In this document: piece by piece, positions 6,009 through 13,358 of the stretch
Layout of the letters: every line of letters begins with the position of its first letter
How positions within the stretch are numbered: position 1 is the first letter of the stretch
From: Lentisalinibacter sp037382365
GTDB lineage: Bacteria; Pseudomonadota; Gammaproteobacteria; Steroidobacterales; Woeseiaceae
Length of the DNA: 21,965 bases
Reading direction: 5' to 3'
Assembly (NCBI GenBank): GCA_037382365.1
Contig: JARRPZ010000114.1
Location: 1 to 21,965, forward strand
The notes under the pieces: model-generated
Databases searched by the model: none
Told to the model about the DNA's origin: nothing
The model's input: only the letters and a program-made list of their open reading frames with translations
Made by a program: the position numbers and the translations under genes

Positions 6009-7028
6009 ATGCCAAAGACAACCGATAATGGCCACAGGGGCGGACCATCGAGCCGTGGCCCCGGTCCGGGCAGCGAACTCGAGCAGCTGATCGGGCAGGG
6101 GCAGGCGCAGCTGAAGCACATGATGCCGGGCGGCGGCTCGCGCAGCGTGATCATTGCTGCAATAGTGGCCGCGCTTCTTGTCGGAGCGTGGACCGCGTAC
6201 TACACGGTTCCGAGCGATTCCGTGGCGGTCGTGCAACGATTCGGCAAGTACCTGAAAGAGGTGCAGCCCGGCCTGCATTTCAAGTTTCCCCTGGGGATTG
6301 ATGTGGCGACCATCGTGCCGGTCAAGCGGCAATTGAAGCAGGAGTTCGGATTCACAACGCCGGGCGCTACGGACCCCTACCAAAGCCCGGTTGACGGCAA
6401 ACGCGAAACGGAGATGGTGACCGGTGATCTGAACGCCGCACTCGTGGAGTGGGTCGTTCAATACCGCATTGCGGACCCCGTCAAGTTTCTGTTCGAAGTC
6501 CGGGAGCCGGGCGCGACCCTGCGCTACGTGTCCGAGTCAGTCATGCGGGAAGTCGTCGGCGACCGCACAGTAGACGAGGTGATTACGATCGGGCGCCAGG
6601 AAATCGAATCCGAAGCCGGCATCAGCATCGACCAGGTGCAGCTCAAGAACATCAATCCTCCGGGCCCGGTTCAGGAGTCCTTCAACGAGGTCAACCAGGC
6701 CCAGCAGGAAAAAGAAAAACTGATCAATGAGGCGCGCCGCGACTACAACAAGGTGATCCCCCTGGCCGAGGGCGAGAAGGATCAACGAATCCGCGAGGCC
6801 GACGGCTACCGGCTCAAACGCATCAACGAGGCTGAAGGCGATGTCGCCCGATTCAGCGCATTGCTGACCGAATACACGAAGGCTCCGGAAGTCACGCGCC
6901 GCCGCATCTACGTCGAAACCCTGCAGGCGGTCTTGCCGGACATCCGCTCGAAGATCATCGTCGATGATCAGACACGGAACATACTGCCGCTACTGAATCT
7001 CGATGCACAAAACGGTGACACGCCATGA
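6009..7028 (+). CDS. hflK: HflK, membrane SPFH protein modulating FtsH
   Basis: With HflC, HflK forms a large inner-membrane complex that surrounds FtsH and controls its access to substrates. The 339-residue protein has a short glycine-rich N terminus, one membrane segment (about 46-65) and an SPFH domain ('PSDSVAVVQRFGKYLKEVQPGLHFK' region through 'NINPPGPV'). A coiled-coil stretch follows ('NQAQQEKEKLINEARRDYNK'), then a C-terminal 'LPLLNL'. The 'NEVNQAQQEKE...DYNKVIP' form differs from E. coli HflK and resembles an alternative HflK type found outside the hfq-hflX locus; neither hfq nor hflX is nearby here. Compared with E. coli HflK as I recall it, about 13 residues are missing between 'GRQEIESE' and 'AGISIDQV' (near 202). 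Its end overlaps hflC by four bases. Confidence 0.92.
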   Translation: MPKTTDNGHRGGPSSRGPGPGSELEQLIGQGQAQLKHMMPGGGSRSVIIAAIVAALLVGAWTAYYTVPSDSVAVVQRFGKYLKEVQPGLHFKFPLGIDVATIVPVKRQLKQEFGFTTPGATDPYQSPVDGKRETEMVTGDLNAALVEWVVQYRIADPVKFLFEVREPGATLRYVSESVMREVVGDRTVDEVITIGRQEIESEAGISIDQVQLKNINPPGPVQESFNEVNQAQQEKEKLINEARRDYNKVIPLAEGEKDQRIREADGYRLKRINEAEGDVARFSALLTEYTKAPEVTRRRIYVETLQAVLPDIRSKIIVDDQTRNILPLLNLDAQNGDTP

Positions 7029-7999
7029 ACAAGCTGGTCGCTCTGCTGGCGGTACTGGGTGCTGCGGCCTTTGTCCTGGTCAGTTCGATCTATACGGTCA
7101 GCGAAGTCGAGCAGATGATCATCACCCAGTTCGGCAAACCGGTGGGCGAGCCGGTGACGACCGCGGGCCTGAAAGTCAAAGTTCCCTTTATTCAACAGGT
7201 CAATTCCATCGACAAGCGGGTGCTGGAGTGGGACGGCAGTCCTTCGGACATGCCGACCAAGGACAAGCTCTACATATCTGTCGATTTGTTCGCCCGCTGG
7301 CGGATTACTGATCCGCTGCAGTACTTTCTCAGACTTCGCGACGAACGCAGTGCGCAGTCGCGACTCGACGATATTCTCGGCAGCGAAACCCGGAACGCGG
7401 TCGCCAAGCACGAGCTGATCGAAATCATCCGCACTACCCGGGATCGAGTGCCATTACGTGATGCGCTGCTGACGGATGCGGAACGCGAGCTCAATATGGG
7501 GTCGCTGGTGCCGATCCAGAAAGGGCGGAAGCTGGTCGAACAGGAGATTTTTGCCGCAGCCGCCGACAAGGTCCGGGTATTCGGTATCGAGTTGCTCGAT
7601 ATCCGCTTCAAACGCATCAACTACAACGAGAGCGTTCGGCCGAAAATCTACGATCGCATGATCAGCGAACGGCGACAAATCGCCGAGCGCTTCCTGTCGG
7701 AAGGCAATGGCGAGGCAGCCAGAATTCGCGGTAACCGCGTTCGTGATCTGAACAAGATTCAATCCGAGGCGTACCGGGAGGTCGAAGAGATTCGCGGTCT
7801 GGCGGACGCGAAAGCCACCGAAATTTATGCCCGGGCATACAACCAGAACGCCGAGTCCGTTGCATTCTACGAATTCACACGGACGATGGAGTCCTACAAG
7901 TTCATCATCGCCGAAAACACGACGCTGGTTCTATCGACGGAAAGCGAGCTGTTCAAATTCCTGAAAGGCATGGATCCGAACGGGGGAGCAACCCCATGA
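7025..7999 (+). CDS. hflC: HflC, membrane SPFH protein, partner of HflK
   Basis: The protein has 324 residues. It has an N-terminal membrane anchor (about 4-24) and then the SPFH domain: 'VSEVEQMIITQFGKPVG', 'AGLKVKVPFIQQVNSIDKR' and 'SVDLFARWRITDPLQYF'. The C-terminal helical region has the typical 'EGNGEAARIRG' and 'ADAKATEIYARAYNQN' motifs and ends near 'NTTLVLSTESELFKFL'. It starts inside the hflK stop (ATGA overlap), so the two subunits are made together in similar amounts. The next reading frame starts at another ATGA overlap (7996) but is broken. The length is close to that of E. coli HflC, with no missing segment noticed. Confidence 0.95.
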   Translation: MNKLVALLAVLGAAAFVLVSSIYTVSEVEQMIITQFGKPVGEPVTTAGLKVKVPFIQQVNSIDKRVLEWDGSPSDMPTKDKLYISVDLFARWRITDPLQYFLRLRDERSAQSRLDDILGSETRNAVAKHELIEIIRTTRDRVPLRDALLTDAERELNMGSLVPIQKGRKLVEQEIFAAAADKVRVFGIELLDIRFKRINYNESVRPKIYDRMISERRQIAERFLSEGNGEAARIRGNRVRDLNKIQSEAYREVEEIRGLADAKATEIYARAYNQNAESVAFYEFTRTMESYKFIIAENTTLVLSTESELFKFLKGMDPNGGATP

Positions 8000-8309
8000 A
8001 CACAATTCATCCACGTCTGGATCGTATCGCCCAGGCCCTGATGACCCTAATGGTTGTCGCTGGTTCTGGAGGTCAGCGAGGGCACAAGGTATCGCGGACA
8101 CCACTCCGGCCAATGCGAGTGCGAATACTTATGGGAAAGGATGGCTGTGCGACGGAGGCTACCGACAACTCGGCGAGACTCGCGGGGCAATCAATGTGTC
8201 GGCAAATGGCTATCTGACAGGTAATACCAGCCGCTCGGACACTGACTGGGACTGCAATAAACCTTACGGCAAACGACAGAACGCTTGTGTCCTCGGGAGG
8301 CCACAATGA
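7996..8309 (+). pseudogene. Frameshifted gene for a secreted cysteine-repeat protein, third in the hflKC operon
   Basis: The ATG overlaps the hflC stop and begins a signal-peptide-like sequence ('RIAQALMTLMVVAG'). Continued in that frame the product becomes basic nonsense and stops at 8217. From about 8082 the frame one base earlier encodes a good protein segment with 'DTTPANASANTYGKGWLCDG', 'INVSANGYLTGN' and 'DWDCNKPYGKRQNACVL', ending at TGA 8307-8309. This is the W-x-C...GYR...C...(P)ANAYL repeat that I recognise from exported gammaproteobacterial proteins. One lost base between about 8060 and 8082 joins the two halves. A further cysteine appears lost ('GETRGAI' where the repeat has Cys). 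The gene is most likely inactive unless programmed frameshifting occurs. Confidence 0.6.
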
Positions 8310-8467
8310 ATCAAAAAGACAGACAGACGATGGAAGCACACGGCATTACCCGTGGCACCAAGGACGTGTATTTCTACAAGGAATACAAGTATGACCGCCT
8401 GGATGATGCGGTCCGCTTTGCCAGGATTGATACCAGACGGGCTCGAAAGGCTGGCGGCGATTCGTAA
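8306..8467 (+). CDS. Small 53-residue protein of unknown function
   Basis: ATG at 8306 overlaps the stop of the broken upstream gene and has a strong GGGAGG site 5 bases away, so it is set up for translation. The product is charged, with a compact middle 'DVYFYKEYKYDRLDDAVRFA' that alternates aromatic and charged residues, then a basic tail. There is no signal peptide, membrane segment or cysteine. I do not recognise the family. It sits between two decayed genes in the same direction, so it may be a surviving member of a former operon. No terminator was seen after it. Confidence 0.55.
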   Translation: MNQKDRQTMEAHGITRGTKDVYFYKEYKYDRLDDAVRFARIDTRRARKAGGDS

Positions 8468-8608
8468 TGCGATTGCGCCCCGAAAGGCGCGCACGCAGCG
8501 CTGTTTTCCACGTCCAAATAGCAGGGATTTCGCGCGTATCCGCGGCGCATCGTCATGAACAGTGACGCAGGTCGATGCAAGGACACACGGGTCTGCGACG
8601 AACACTAG

Positions 8609-8788
8609 CCGGCAACAGACCCGGATTCGATTCCTTGCAGCCCGAAGCTCGGCGACTTGCACTGGATGCCTCTCGGCGTGCATTCGGTGCGCATCGATAT
8701 GGGCAGCCGCGACCTGCTCCTTGAACAAGCGCTTGGATTGAACTGCGCCCGGTATGCAGACATCGTAATGACGCTGACATCGGATTGA
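8609..8788 (+). pseudogene. C-terminal remnant of a trypsin-like protease gene
   Basis: The open stretch between TAG (8606-8608) and TGA (8786-8788) encodes 'GDLHWMPLGVHSVRIDMGSR' and 'DLLLEQALGLNCARYADIV'. Over 45 residues I count 25 identities with the C terminus of the intact protease at 15712-16461. The part that would carry the catalytic serine is missing or frameshifted. In 8468-8608 only vague echoes remain (for example 'MNSDA' where the intact protein has 'FLTDA'). It is a decayed paralog. Its stop overlaps an in-frame TTG of nhaA at 8785, but nhaA has a better start at 8815. The 347-base stretch 8468-8814 holds nothing else that I can support. Confidence 0.7.
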
Positions 8789-8814
8789 ACCGCGGCAGGA
8801 GTGGAGTACTTTCT

Positions 8815-10161
8815 GTGACAATCCATCAGCAAGGCGACGCGCCTGCGATTCGCCTTCCCAAGGAGTTGCTCGATCGGCTCACAAAGCCGCTTGGGCGATT
8901 CCTGGCCGTCGAAGCTGCCGGTGGTGCTGTCCTTCTTACATTCACCGTAGCCGCCCTCGTTTTGTCCAACTCGCCTCTGGCGAATCCCTTCTCGAACCTG
9001 TGGGAAACTTCAATCGGCCTCCAGGTCGGGCCCTGGGAGTTCGCCCGTGCGTTGAGAGACTGGATCAACGATGGGCTGATGACGCTGTTTTTCTTCCTTG
9101 TTTCATTGGAACTCAAGCGCGAGTTGGTACTTGGCGAGCTACGCAGTCCTCGCATGGCAGCGCTGTCGATAGCGGCCGCACTGGGAGGAATGCTGGTGCC
9201 CGCCGTGCTCTATCTGATGATGCAAGCGGGTCAACCCGGCCAACACGGCTGGGGCACCGTAATGGCAACCGATACCGCGTTTGTCATCGGCTGCCTCGCG
9301 TTGCTGGGGACACGGATTCCACGACAGCTGCGGATCTTTATGCTGTCGCTGGCCATAGTTGACGACATAGGTGCCATTCTCGTCGTTGCTTTCGGCTATA
9401 GCAGTCAAATCGAATGGGGCCTGCTCGCGCTCGGTGGGATCGGCATCGTCCTGGTGCGCGCAATGGCGCTAATCGGCTTTCGCGGTTTTCCGATTTTCTT
9501 CTTCATGGGCGCCCTTATTTGGCTCGCCGTCGATGGATCGGGGGTTCACGCCACGATTACCGGCGTCGTACTTGGGTTGATGACTCCGGCGCGCAGGTGG
9601 GTGAGCGACGACCGATTGCATGCCATCCTCGATCAGGTCATCGCAGTTCCCGACAGCCACGAAGGCGGTGGCGGCACAAAAGACCGCCAGACGCTTCAAG
9701 TCGCCGAGCGCGCAGCACGTGAAACGTTGTCCCCGGTCGAGCGATTGGAAATGCTGCTGCACCCATGGGTCGCCTTCGTCGTCATGCCCTTGTTCGCCTT
9801 CGCGAATGCCGGGGTAACACTGTCGCTCGAGAGTCTCGACGGCGCTGTAACACTCGCCATTCTTCTCGCCTTCGTCATCGGGAAGCCCGTCGGCATCCTT
9901 GCGTTCAGCTGGTTGGCGGTGTGGTCAAGGATTGCAGTACGTCCCCCGGAGCTGGGGTGGCTGACACTGGCTGGGGGCGGCCTGCTCGCCGGGATCGGCT
10001 TTACGATGGCGCTTTTCATCGCCAATCTTTCCTTCAGCGAGAATCTCGTCGACAGCGCCAAGCTTGGTATCTTCCTGGCATCCGTCGTTTCCGCGCTGGC
10101 GGGAATAGCGCTATTGGCCTTGGCCCCCTCAGGCAGGACGAGAGCCGTTCCGGCACCATAG
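8815..10161 (+). CDS. nhaA: NhaA-type Na+/H+ antiporter
   Basis: NhaA exports sodium from the cytoplasm in exchange for protons and so supports salt and alkaline tolerance. The 448-residue protein has the family's hydrophobic helices and its key residues: 'ATDTAF' (Asp153, equivalent to E. coli Asp133), the paired aspartates of 'IVDDIGA' (Asp183 and Asp184, equivalent to 163 and 164) and the lysine of 'IGKPVGI' (Lys357, equivalent to Lys300). The C-terminal 'AGIGFTMALFIANLSF' is also typical. A hydrophilic stretch (about 276-312) is longer than in E. coli NhaA. GTG at 8815 was chosen because AGGAGTGGAG ends 8 bases upstream; TTG at 8785 would add ten residues. It is convergent with the Omp85-type gene that follows. 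Confidence 0.95.
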   Translation: MTIHQQGDAPAIRLPKELLDRLTKPLGRFLAVEAAGGAVLLTFTVAALVLSNSPLANPFSNLWETSIGLQVGPWEFARALRDWINDGLMTLFFFLVSLELKRELVLGELRSPRMAALSIAAALGGMLVPAVLYLMMQAGQPGQHGWGTVMATDTAFVIGCLALLGTRIPRQLRIFMLSLAIVDDIGAILVVAFGYSSQIEWGLLALGGIGIVLVRAMALIGFRGFPIFFFMGALIWLAVDGSGVHATITGVVLGLMTPARRWVSDDRLHAILDQVIAVPDSHEGGGGTKDRQTLQVAERAARETLSPVERLEMLLHPWVAFVVMPLFAFANAGVTLSLESLDGAVTLAILLAFVIGKPVGILAFSWLAVWSRIAVRPPELGWLTLAGGGLLAGIGFTMALFIANLSFSENLVDSAKLGIFLASVVSALAGIALLALAPSGRTRAVPAP

Positions 10162-10290
10162 TTTTCCCCTGTTGAAACAAGGGCAGAAGCAAGCAGTTGT
10201 GCTGCACGGCCAGCCAGCCTTCCGGCAGCCGGCCAGGTGCCTATATCGTTACGGCCATCGATCGCGCCCCGGAACAAGTCGCCGGGTCGG

Positions 10291-11475
10291 CTAAAAGGCC
10301 TCACCCACGCCGAAGTAGAACTCGGTGCCTTCCTTACCGGTCGCCAGATCGGCGGACAGTGAGATCCGATGTTTCTGTGACAGTACGAATCTCATACCGA
10401 TGCCAGTCGCTGGCAGAAAGTTGTCGCCGAAGTCGCTGAAGTCGTTCGCCACCTCGCCGAAGCCCGCGAAGCCCGTGAGGATCCAGCGATCGCCGACGTG
10501 CCAGCGGTACTCGCCCTGCATGGCGTACATCATGCGGTCGCGATAACGGCCGGCCGGGTAGCCGCGCAGGTCCTTACTGCCGCCGAACGTGCTCAGGAGG
10601 AAGAACGGCGCATCGCCGCTCGTCGACCGTACGTAGGCTCGCAAGGCGATCACGTCCTCCTCGCGCACGGGCAGGTAGCGATTGACGCCGAGTTCGAAGG
10701 TCTCGGCGTCGAAGTCGCTGCCAACGCTCTCACGGAACAGCATCGTGCGTCCGTTGACGTACCAGCCATTTCGGGGAAACTGCTCGTGATCGCGAGAATC
10801 CCACCTGATCGGCACAGTTATCGCAGCAATGTCCAGATCCAGCGTCGGGTCGAAAAACGGCAGCGGACCGTCGAACATGATTCTCGGCCGCGTCTTGACG
10901 TTGCCGCCGAGAAACCCGAGGCCTGCGAAGAGCCTGCGCCACACTCGATAGCTCGCCGAGCCGAAGTACATCGGCGCCTCCTGCAGGACGTCGAGCGACA
11001 GACCGCCCTCGTTGCCGCCGCTGCCGATCCCGTAGAAACGATAGCGGATGTCCATGTAGGCTGCGCCCGCGAGGAGTCGGACCCGGTCTTCGGCCAGGTT
11101 AAATTTGCCGCCGGCACCGTAGGCGATACTGCCGTTATCGGCGATGAAACCGAAGCCGCTGAGAAGCGAGGGTGGCGCACCGCCTTCGACCTGCTCGCCG
11201 AGGAAGTAGCCGCCGCCGAGGGCGAGCGTCCAGCCCAGCTGCGGCGAATAGCCGGGTATCGGCGCCAGGATCAGATCCTCGGGCCACCATCCCAGGATAT
11301 CGTGAGCCGGATTGCCGGCGAAATCGACGTCGCCCAACTCAAATCCGCCATCCGCCGTCATCTCTGCGACGCCGCCCACGGAAAGATCGAATTCTGCGTC
11401 GTCCGGTCCGCCCTGGGCCAGCGAGCACACGGGCAGGCAGAGCAGAAGCCCGGTCAGAATCCGGAATCGCTTCAT
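10291..11475 (-). CDS. Omp85-type (BamA/TamA-like) outer-membrane barrel without POTRA domains
   Basis: The 394-residue protein has a signal peptide ('MKRFRILTGLLLCLPVCSLA') and directly afterwards a barrel of the bacterial surface antigen (D15) type. Its hallmarks are visible: 'WDSRDHEQFPRNGWYVNGR' about halfway and 'LRGYPAGRYRDR' near the lid-lock motif, then a strand-like C terminus ending in Phe. There is no room for POTRA repeats, so it cannot act like BamA in general assembly; short family members of this kind have no settled role. ATG at 11475 was chosen over an earlier in-frame start (11556) because it begins the signal peptide. It lies 49 bases downstream of the TraF-like gene, probably in one operon. 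Confidence 0.85.
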   Translation of the reverse strand: MKRFRILTGLLLCLPVCSLAQGGPDDAEFDLSVGGVAEMTADGGFELGDVDFAGNPAHDILGWWPEDLILAPIPGYSPQLGWTLALGGGYFLGEQVEGGAPPSLLSGFGFIADNGSIAYGAGGKFNLAEDRVRLLAGAAYMDIRYRFYGIGSGGNEGGLSLDVLQEAPMYFGSASYRVWRRLFAGLGFLGGNVKTRPRIMFDGPLPFFDPTLDLDIAAITVPIRWDSRDHEQFPRNGWYVNGRTMLFRESVGSDFDAETFELGVNRYLPVREEDVIALRAYVRSTSGDAPFFLLSTFGGSKDLRGYPAGRYRDRMMYAMQGEYRWHVGDRWILTGFAGFGEVANDFSDFGDNFLPATGIGMRFVLSQKHRISLSADLATGKEGTEFYFGVGEAF

Positions 11476-11524
11476 CAAGAGTCCGTTGGGCGCTGCTACC
11501 TGATGTCCCCGAGACGGCGACGCC

Positions 11525-13027
11525 CTACCAGGACACCTGGAAGCCGATACTGGCAATCAGACTTTCGGGCAGTGTCTGACCATCTATCTCGGTCGTGTCG
11601 AGTGCCGAGGCGATATCGATATTGACGTATTTGAGCAGTGTGGCGCCAAGACTCGCGTACGTCTTCTCGGTGCCGACGAGATTCCGGCGATAACCGAGGC
11701 GTAATCCGGGAAGCCATGCGCTCCGCGTGCTGTAGCCGACGCTCGCCGTCAGCCACTGAAACTCGTCACCGACCGGATCTTTCGCGGCATTGCCGTCTCC
11801 GGCCAGGTGAAAGGACCAGCGCCGATCCTGCAGAAACCACGAGGCCTCGAGCTTGAGCTGCCGCTCCATCGTATAGATCGTGTCCGCTTCGAGTAGCTGC
11901 ATCAGTTCCTGGTTCGACAGCGTGGGAATGTTCAGATCCGGAAAACTGAAGTTCGGCTCGTTGATGCTCCGGAGCTGCACACCGAGCTGGTAGTTGTCGG
12001 CGACCCACAAGATGCCGAGGTCGAGGCCCAGACGCGTGTCCTGTTCGAAGTCGGCATTGCGGATCTCGTCGAACAGCTCTTCAGAATTGGTGATGTCGCC
12101 GAAGCGAACGCCGTAGCGAGAGAGCCGCATCTGATAGAGATGGGCTTCGAGACCCGCGTACAGGGTCGCGCCGCTGCCGGACCACAGTTCGCGCCCGTAG
12201 CCGACCGACAGCGCGGTAAGCTGCGATGACTTCGCCAGGAGAAGGCTGTCGTTCTGGAGTGAGAAGCTCACGTTGCCGAGCGCATCGACGACGAGGCGTA
12301 CCTGGTCGCCGATCCGCAGCGTATTCGGCCGTTCCGCTATCTCGGTACGGAACCAGTCCTCGATGGCCGTGTTGGCCTGCTCCCGCGAGAAATCGATCTC
12401 CTCGGCCAGCCCGAACGCTCGCGCCGTACCCGACCAGTGCACCTGCAGTGTCCATGCACCGCCGAGGCGTTCGTTCTTGAACACGAACGGTGCGTCGGCG
12501 GCCACCCAGGCCTTGCCGTAGCCCTCTGTCGCGATCAACGCGAGCGCGGCCGCCTGCGTGGCGACCTGGTTGACCACACTGTCCACCGCATCATCGATAT
12601 CCGGACCGAGAATGTCCCAGATGTCGCCGAGATCGATACCGTCGTCGGGCTTTCCGCCGGGGTTTTGGCCGGGTCCCCCGATATCTTCGCCGGGGTCGCT
12701 CGTGGAAAATGCCTGCGACAAGCGGTCGTAGTAATCCCAGATCTCCTGGACGTTGCCGTACTCGATGCCGCCGGCTGCGGATACGACCGTGCCCGACCTG
12801 GCCGCATCACCCTCGCGCGCGAGGTCGGCCGCGGCGGCGGCGGGGTTGGTCGATGCCGACTGCGCCCGCATACCGTGGGTGACGTCGCCGAAGGTGAGGT
12901 TGGCGCCTGGCGGCTGAAACAGCTGCTGCGCCTCGACATTGCTGACGAGGATCAGCGCTGCAAGAAACGCCATCGGCAGCGCTGCCAAAGCTCGGATCGA
13001 CGACACGATCGCGGGTGCTCCGTACAC
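11525..13027 (-). CDS. TraF-like outer-membrane beta-barrel protein
   Basis: The 500-residue exported protein has a signal peptide (cut near 'SNVEA', residue 33) followed by 'GANLTFGDVTHGMRAQSAST' and 'NPAAAAA', the pattern I associate with the family annotated TraF (F-plasmid transfer type). A low-complexity Gly/Asp/Pro linker lies at about 112-135. The rest alternates like a barrel ('LSVGYGRELW', 'LYAGLEAHLYQMRLSRYGV', 'LGLDLGILWV') and ends in 'IGFQVSW'. No conjugation genes are nearby, so the family name should not be read as conjugation. The start is uncertain: GTG at 13027 has a weak site, and GTG at 13006 (GGAG 11 bases upstream) or ATG at 12973 would still leave a signal peptide. It is first in a pair with the Omp85-type barrel. 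Confidence 0.75.
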   Translation of the reverse strand: MYGAPAIVSSIRALAALPMAFLAALILVSNVEAQQLFQPPGANLTFGDVTHGMRAQSASTNPAAAAADLAREGDAARSGTVVSAAGGIEYGNVQEIWDYYDRLSQAFSTSDPGEDIGGPGQNPGGKPDDGIDLGDIWDILGPDIDDAVDSVVNQVATQAAALALIATEGYGKAWVAADAPFVFKNERLGGAWTLQVHWSGTARAFGLAEEIDFSREQANTAIEDWFRTEIAERPNTLRIGDQVRLVVDALGNVSFSLQNDSLLLAKSSQLTALSVGYGRELWSGSGATLYAGLEAHLYQMRLSRYGVRFGDITNSEELFDEIRNADFEQDTRLGLDLGILWVADNYQLGVQLRSINEPNFSFPDLNIPTLSNQELMQLLEADTIYTMERQLKLEASWFLQDRRWSFHLAGDGNAAKDPVGDEFQWLTASVGYSTRSAWLPGLRLGYRRNLVGTEKTYASLGATLLKYVNIDIASALDTTEIDGQTLPESLIASIGFQVSW

Positions 13028-13071
13028 TTTCAGCGCCGCAACTTACACAGCGTCGATAATGGCAATTTGCC

Positions 13072-13143
13072 TGGAGTGCCGGACGGAAATCGGAGCCTCA
13101 TCCGCAGCTTGGGAAGTTGATGTTCTACCATTGAACGACACGC
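13072..13143 (-). pseudogene. Decayed full-length tRNA-Gly(CCC) gene in repeat copy C
   Basis: Minus strand from 13143: GCGTGTC, a perfect D-arm (GTTC, AATGGTA, GAAC), ATCAAC, anticodon loop TTCCCAA (CCC), GCTG, a short variable region, a T-loop-like TCCGATT, and a 3' end ACTCCA. At 72 bases it aligns over its whole length with the E. coli tRNA-Gly(CCC) gene as I recall it (74 bases including CCA). The acceptor stem pairs at about 3 of 7 positions and the anticodon stem at about 3 of 5, so it should not fold as a working tRNA. Confidence 0.65.
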
Positions 13144-13222
13144 GAAAATCAGGGAATCACGTCTCACCTGGGCCTGTCTGAGCGCAAAAAGTGAGCGCAC
13201 CCGATTCTATTCCAATTCAAGG
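13072..13222 (-). repeat. Dispersed tRNA-Gly-derived repeat, copy C (short)
   Basis: This is the third copy, in the same orientation, beginning about 137 bases past the rhlE stop on the minus strand. It keeps the upstream hairpin (CTCAC at 13163-13167 with GTGAG at 13191-13195), the AGGGA linker and the tRNA-Gly-like part. It lacks the extra segment and the CTGAG/CTCAG hairpin found in A and B. In the 331-base gap 13028-13358 nothing else is supported: 13223-13358 shows no gene or convincing terminator, and no clear promoter for the TraF-like gene was found in 13028-13071. Confidence 0.65.
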
Positions 13223-13358
13223 CGCATGGAGAAGAAATCGGGCTGCTTCTCGGCTGAACCACGGTCACGCAACACGGCCATCGACCCGGAGGAATTTGGC
13301 GTCGTCACAGCCGCCGGCCGACTCGAGGTCGTCGATGTCTCCGGGGACCGGGCAGGAA

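Noticed and set aside
5793..6461. Possible acetyltransferase fragment on the minus strand ('FVLAALEGQAIGCFAI' near 5900-5950)
   Set aside because: The resemblance is one short strand-like stretch; the frame overlaps hflK and no other family motif is present.
10498..11625. 375-residue open frame on the plus strand
   Set aside because: It is antisense to the Omp85-type gene, with no motif of its own.
11525..13027. Conjugation system suggested by the TraF-like family name
   Set aside because: No other transfer gene, relaxase or secretion ATPase is in the window; the family name alone does not show conjugation.
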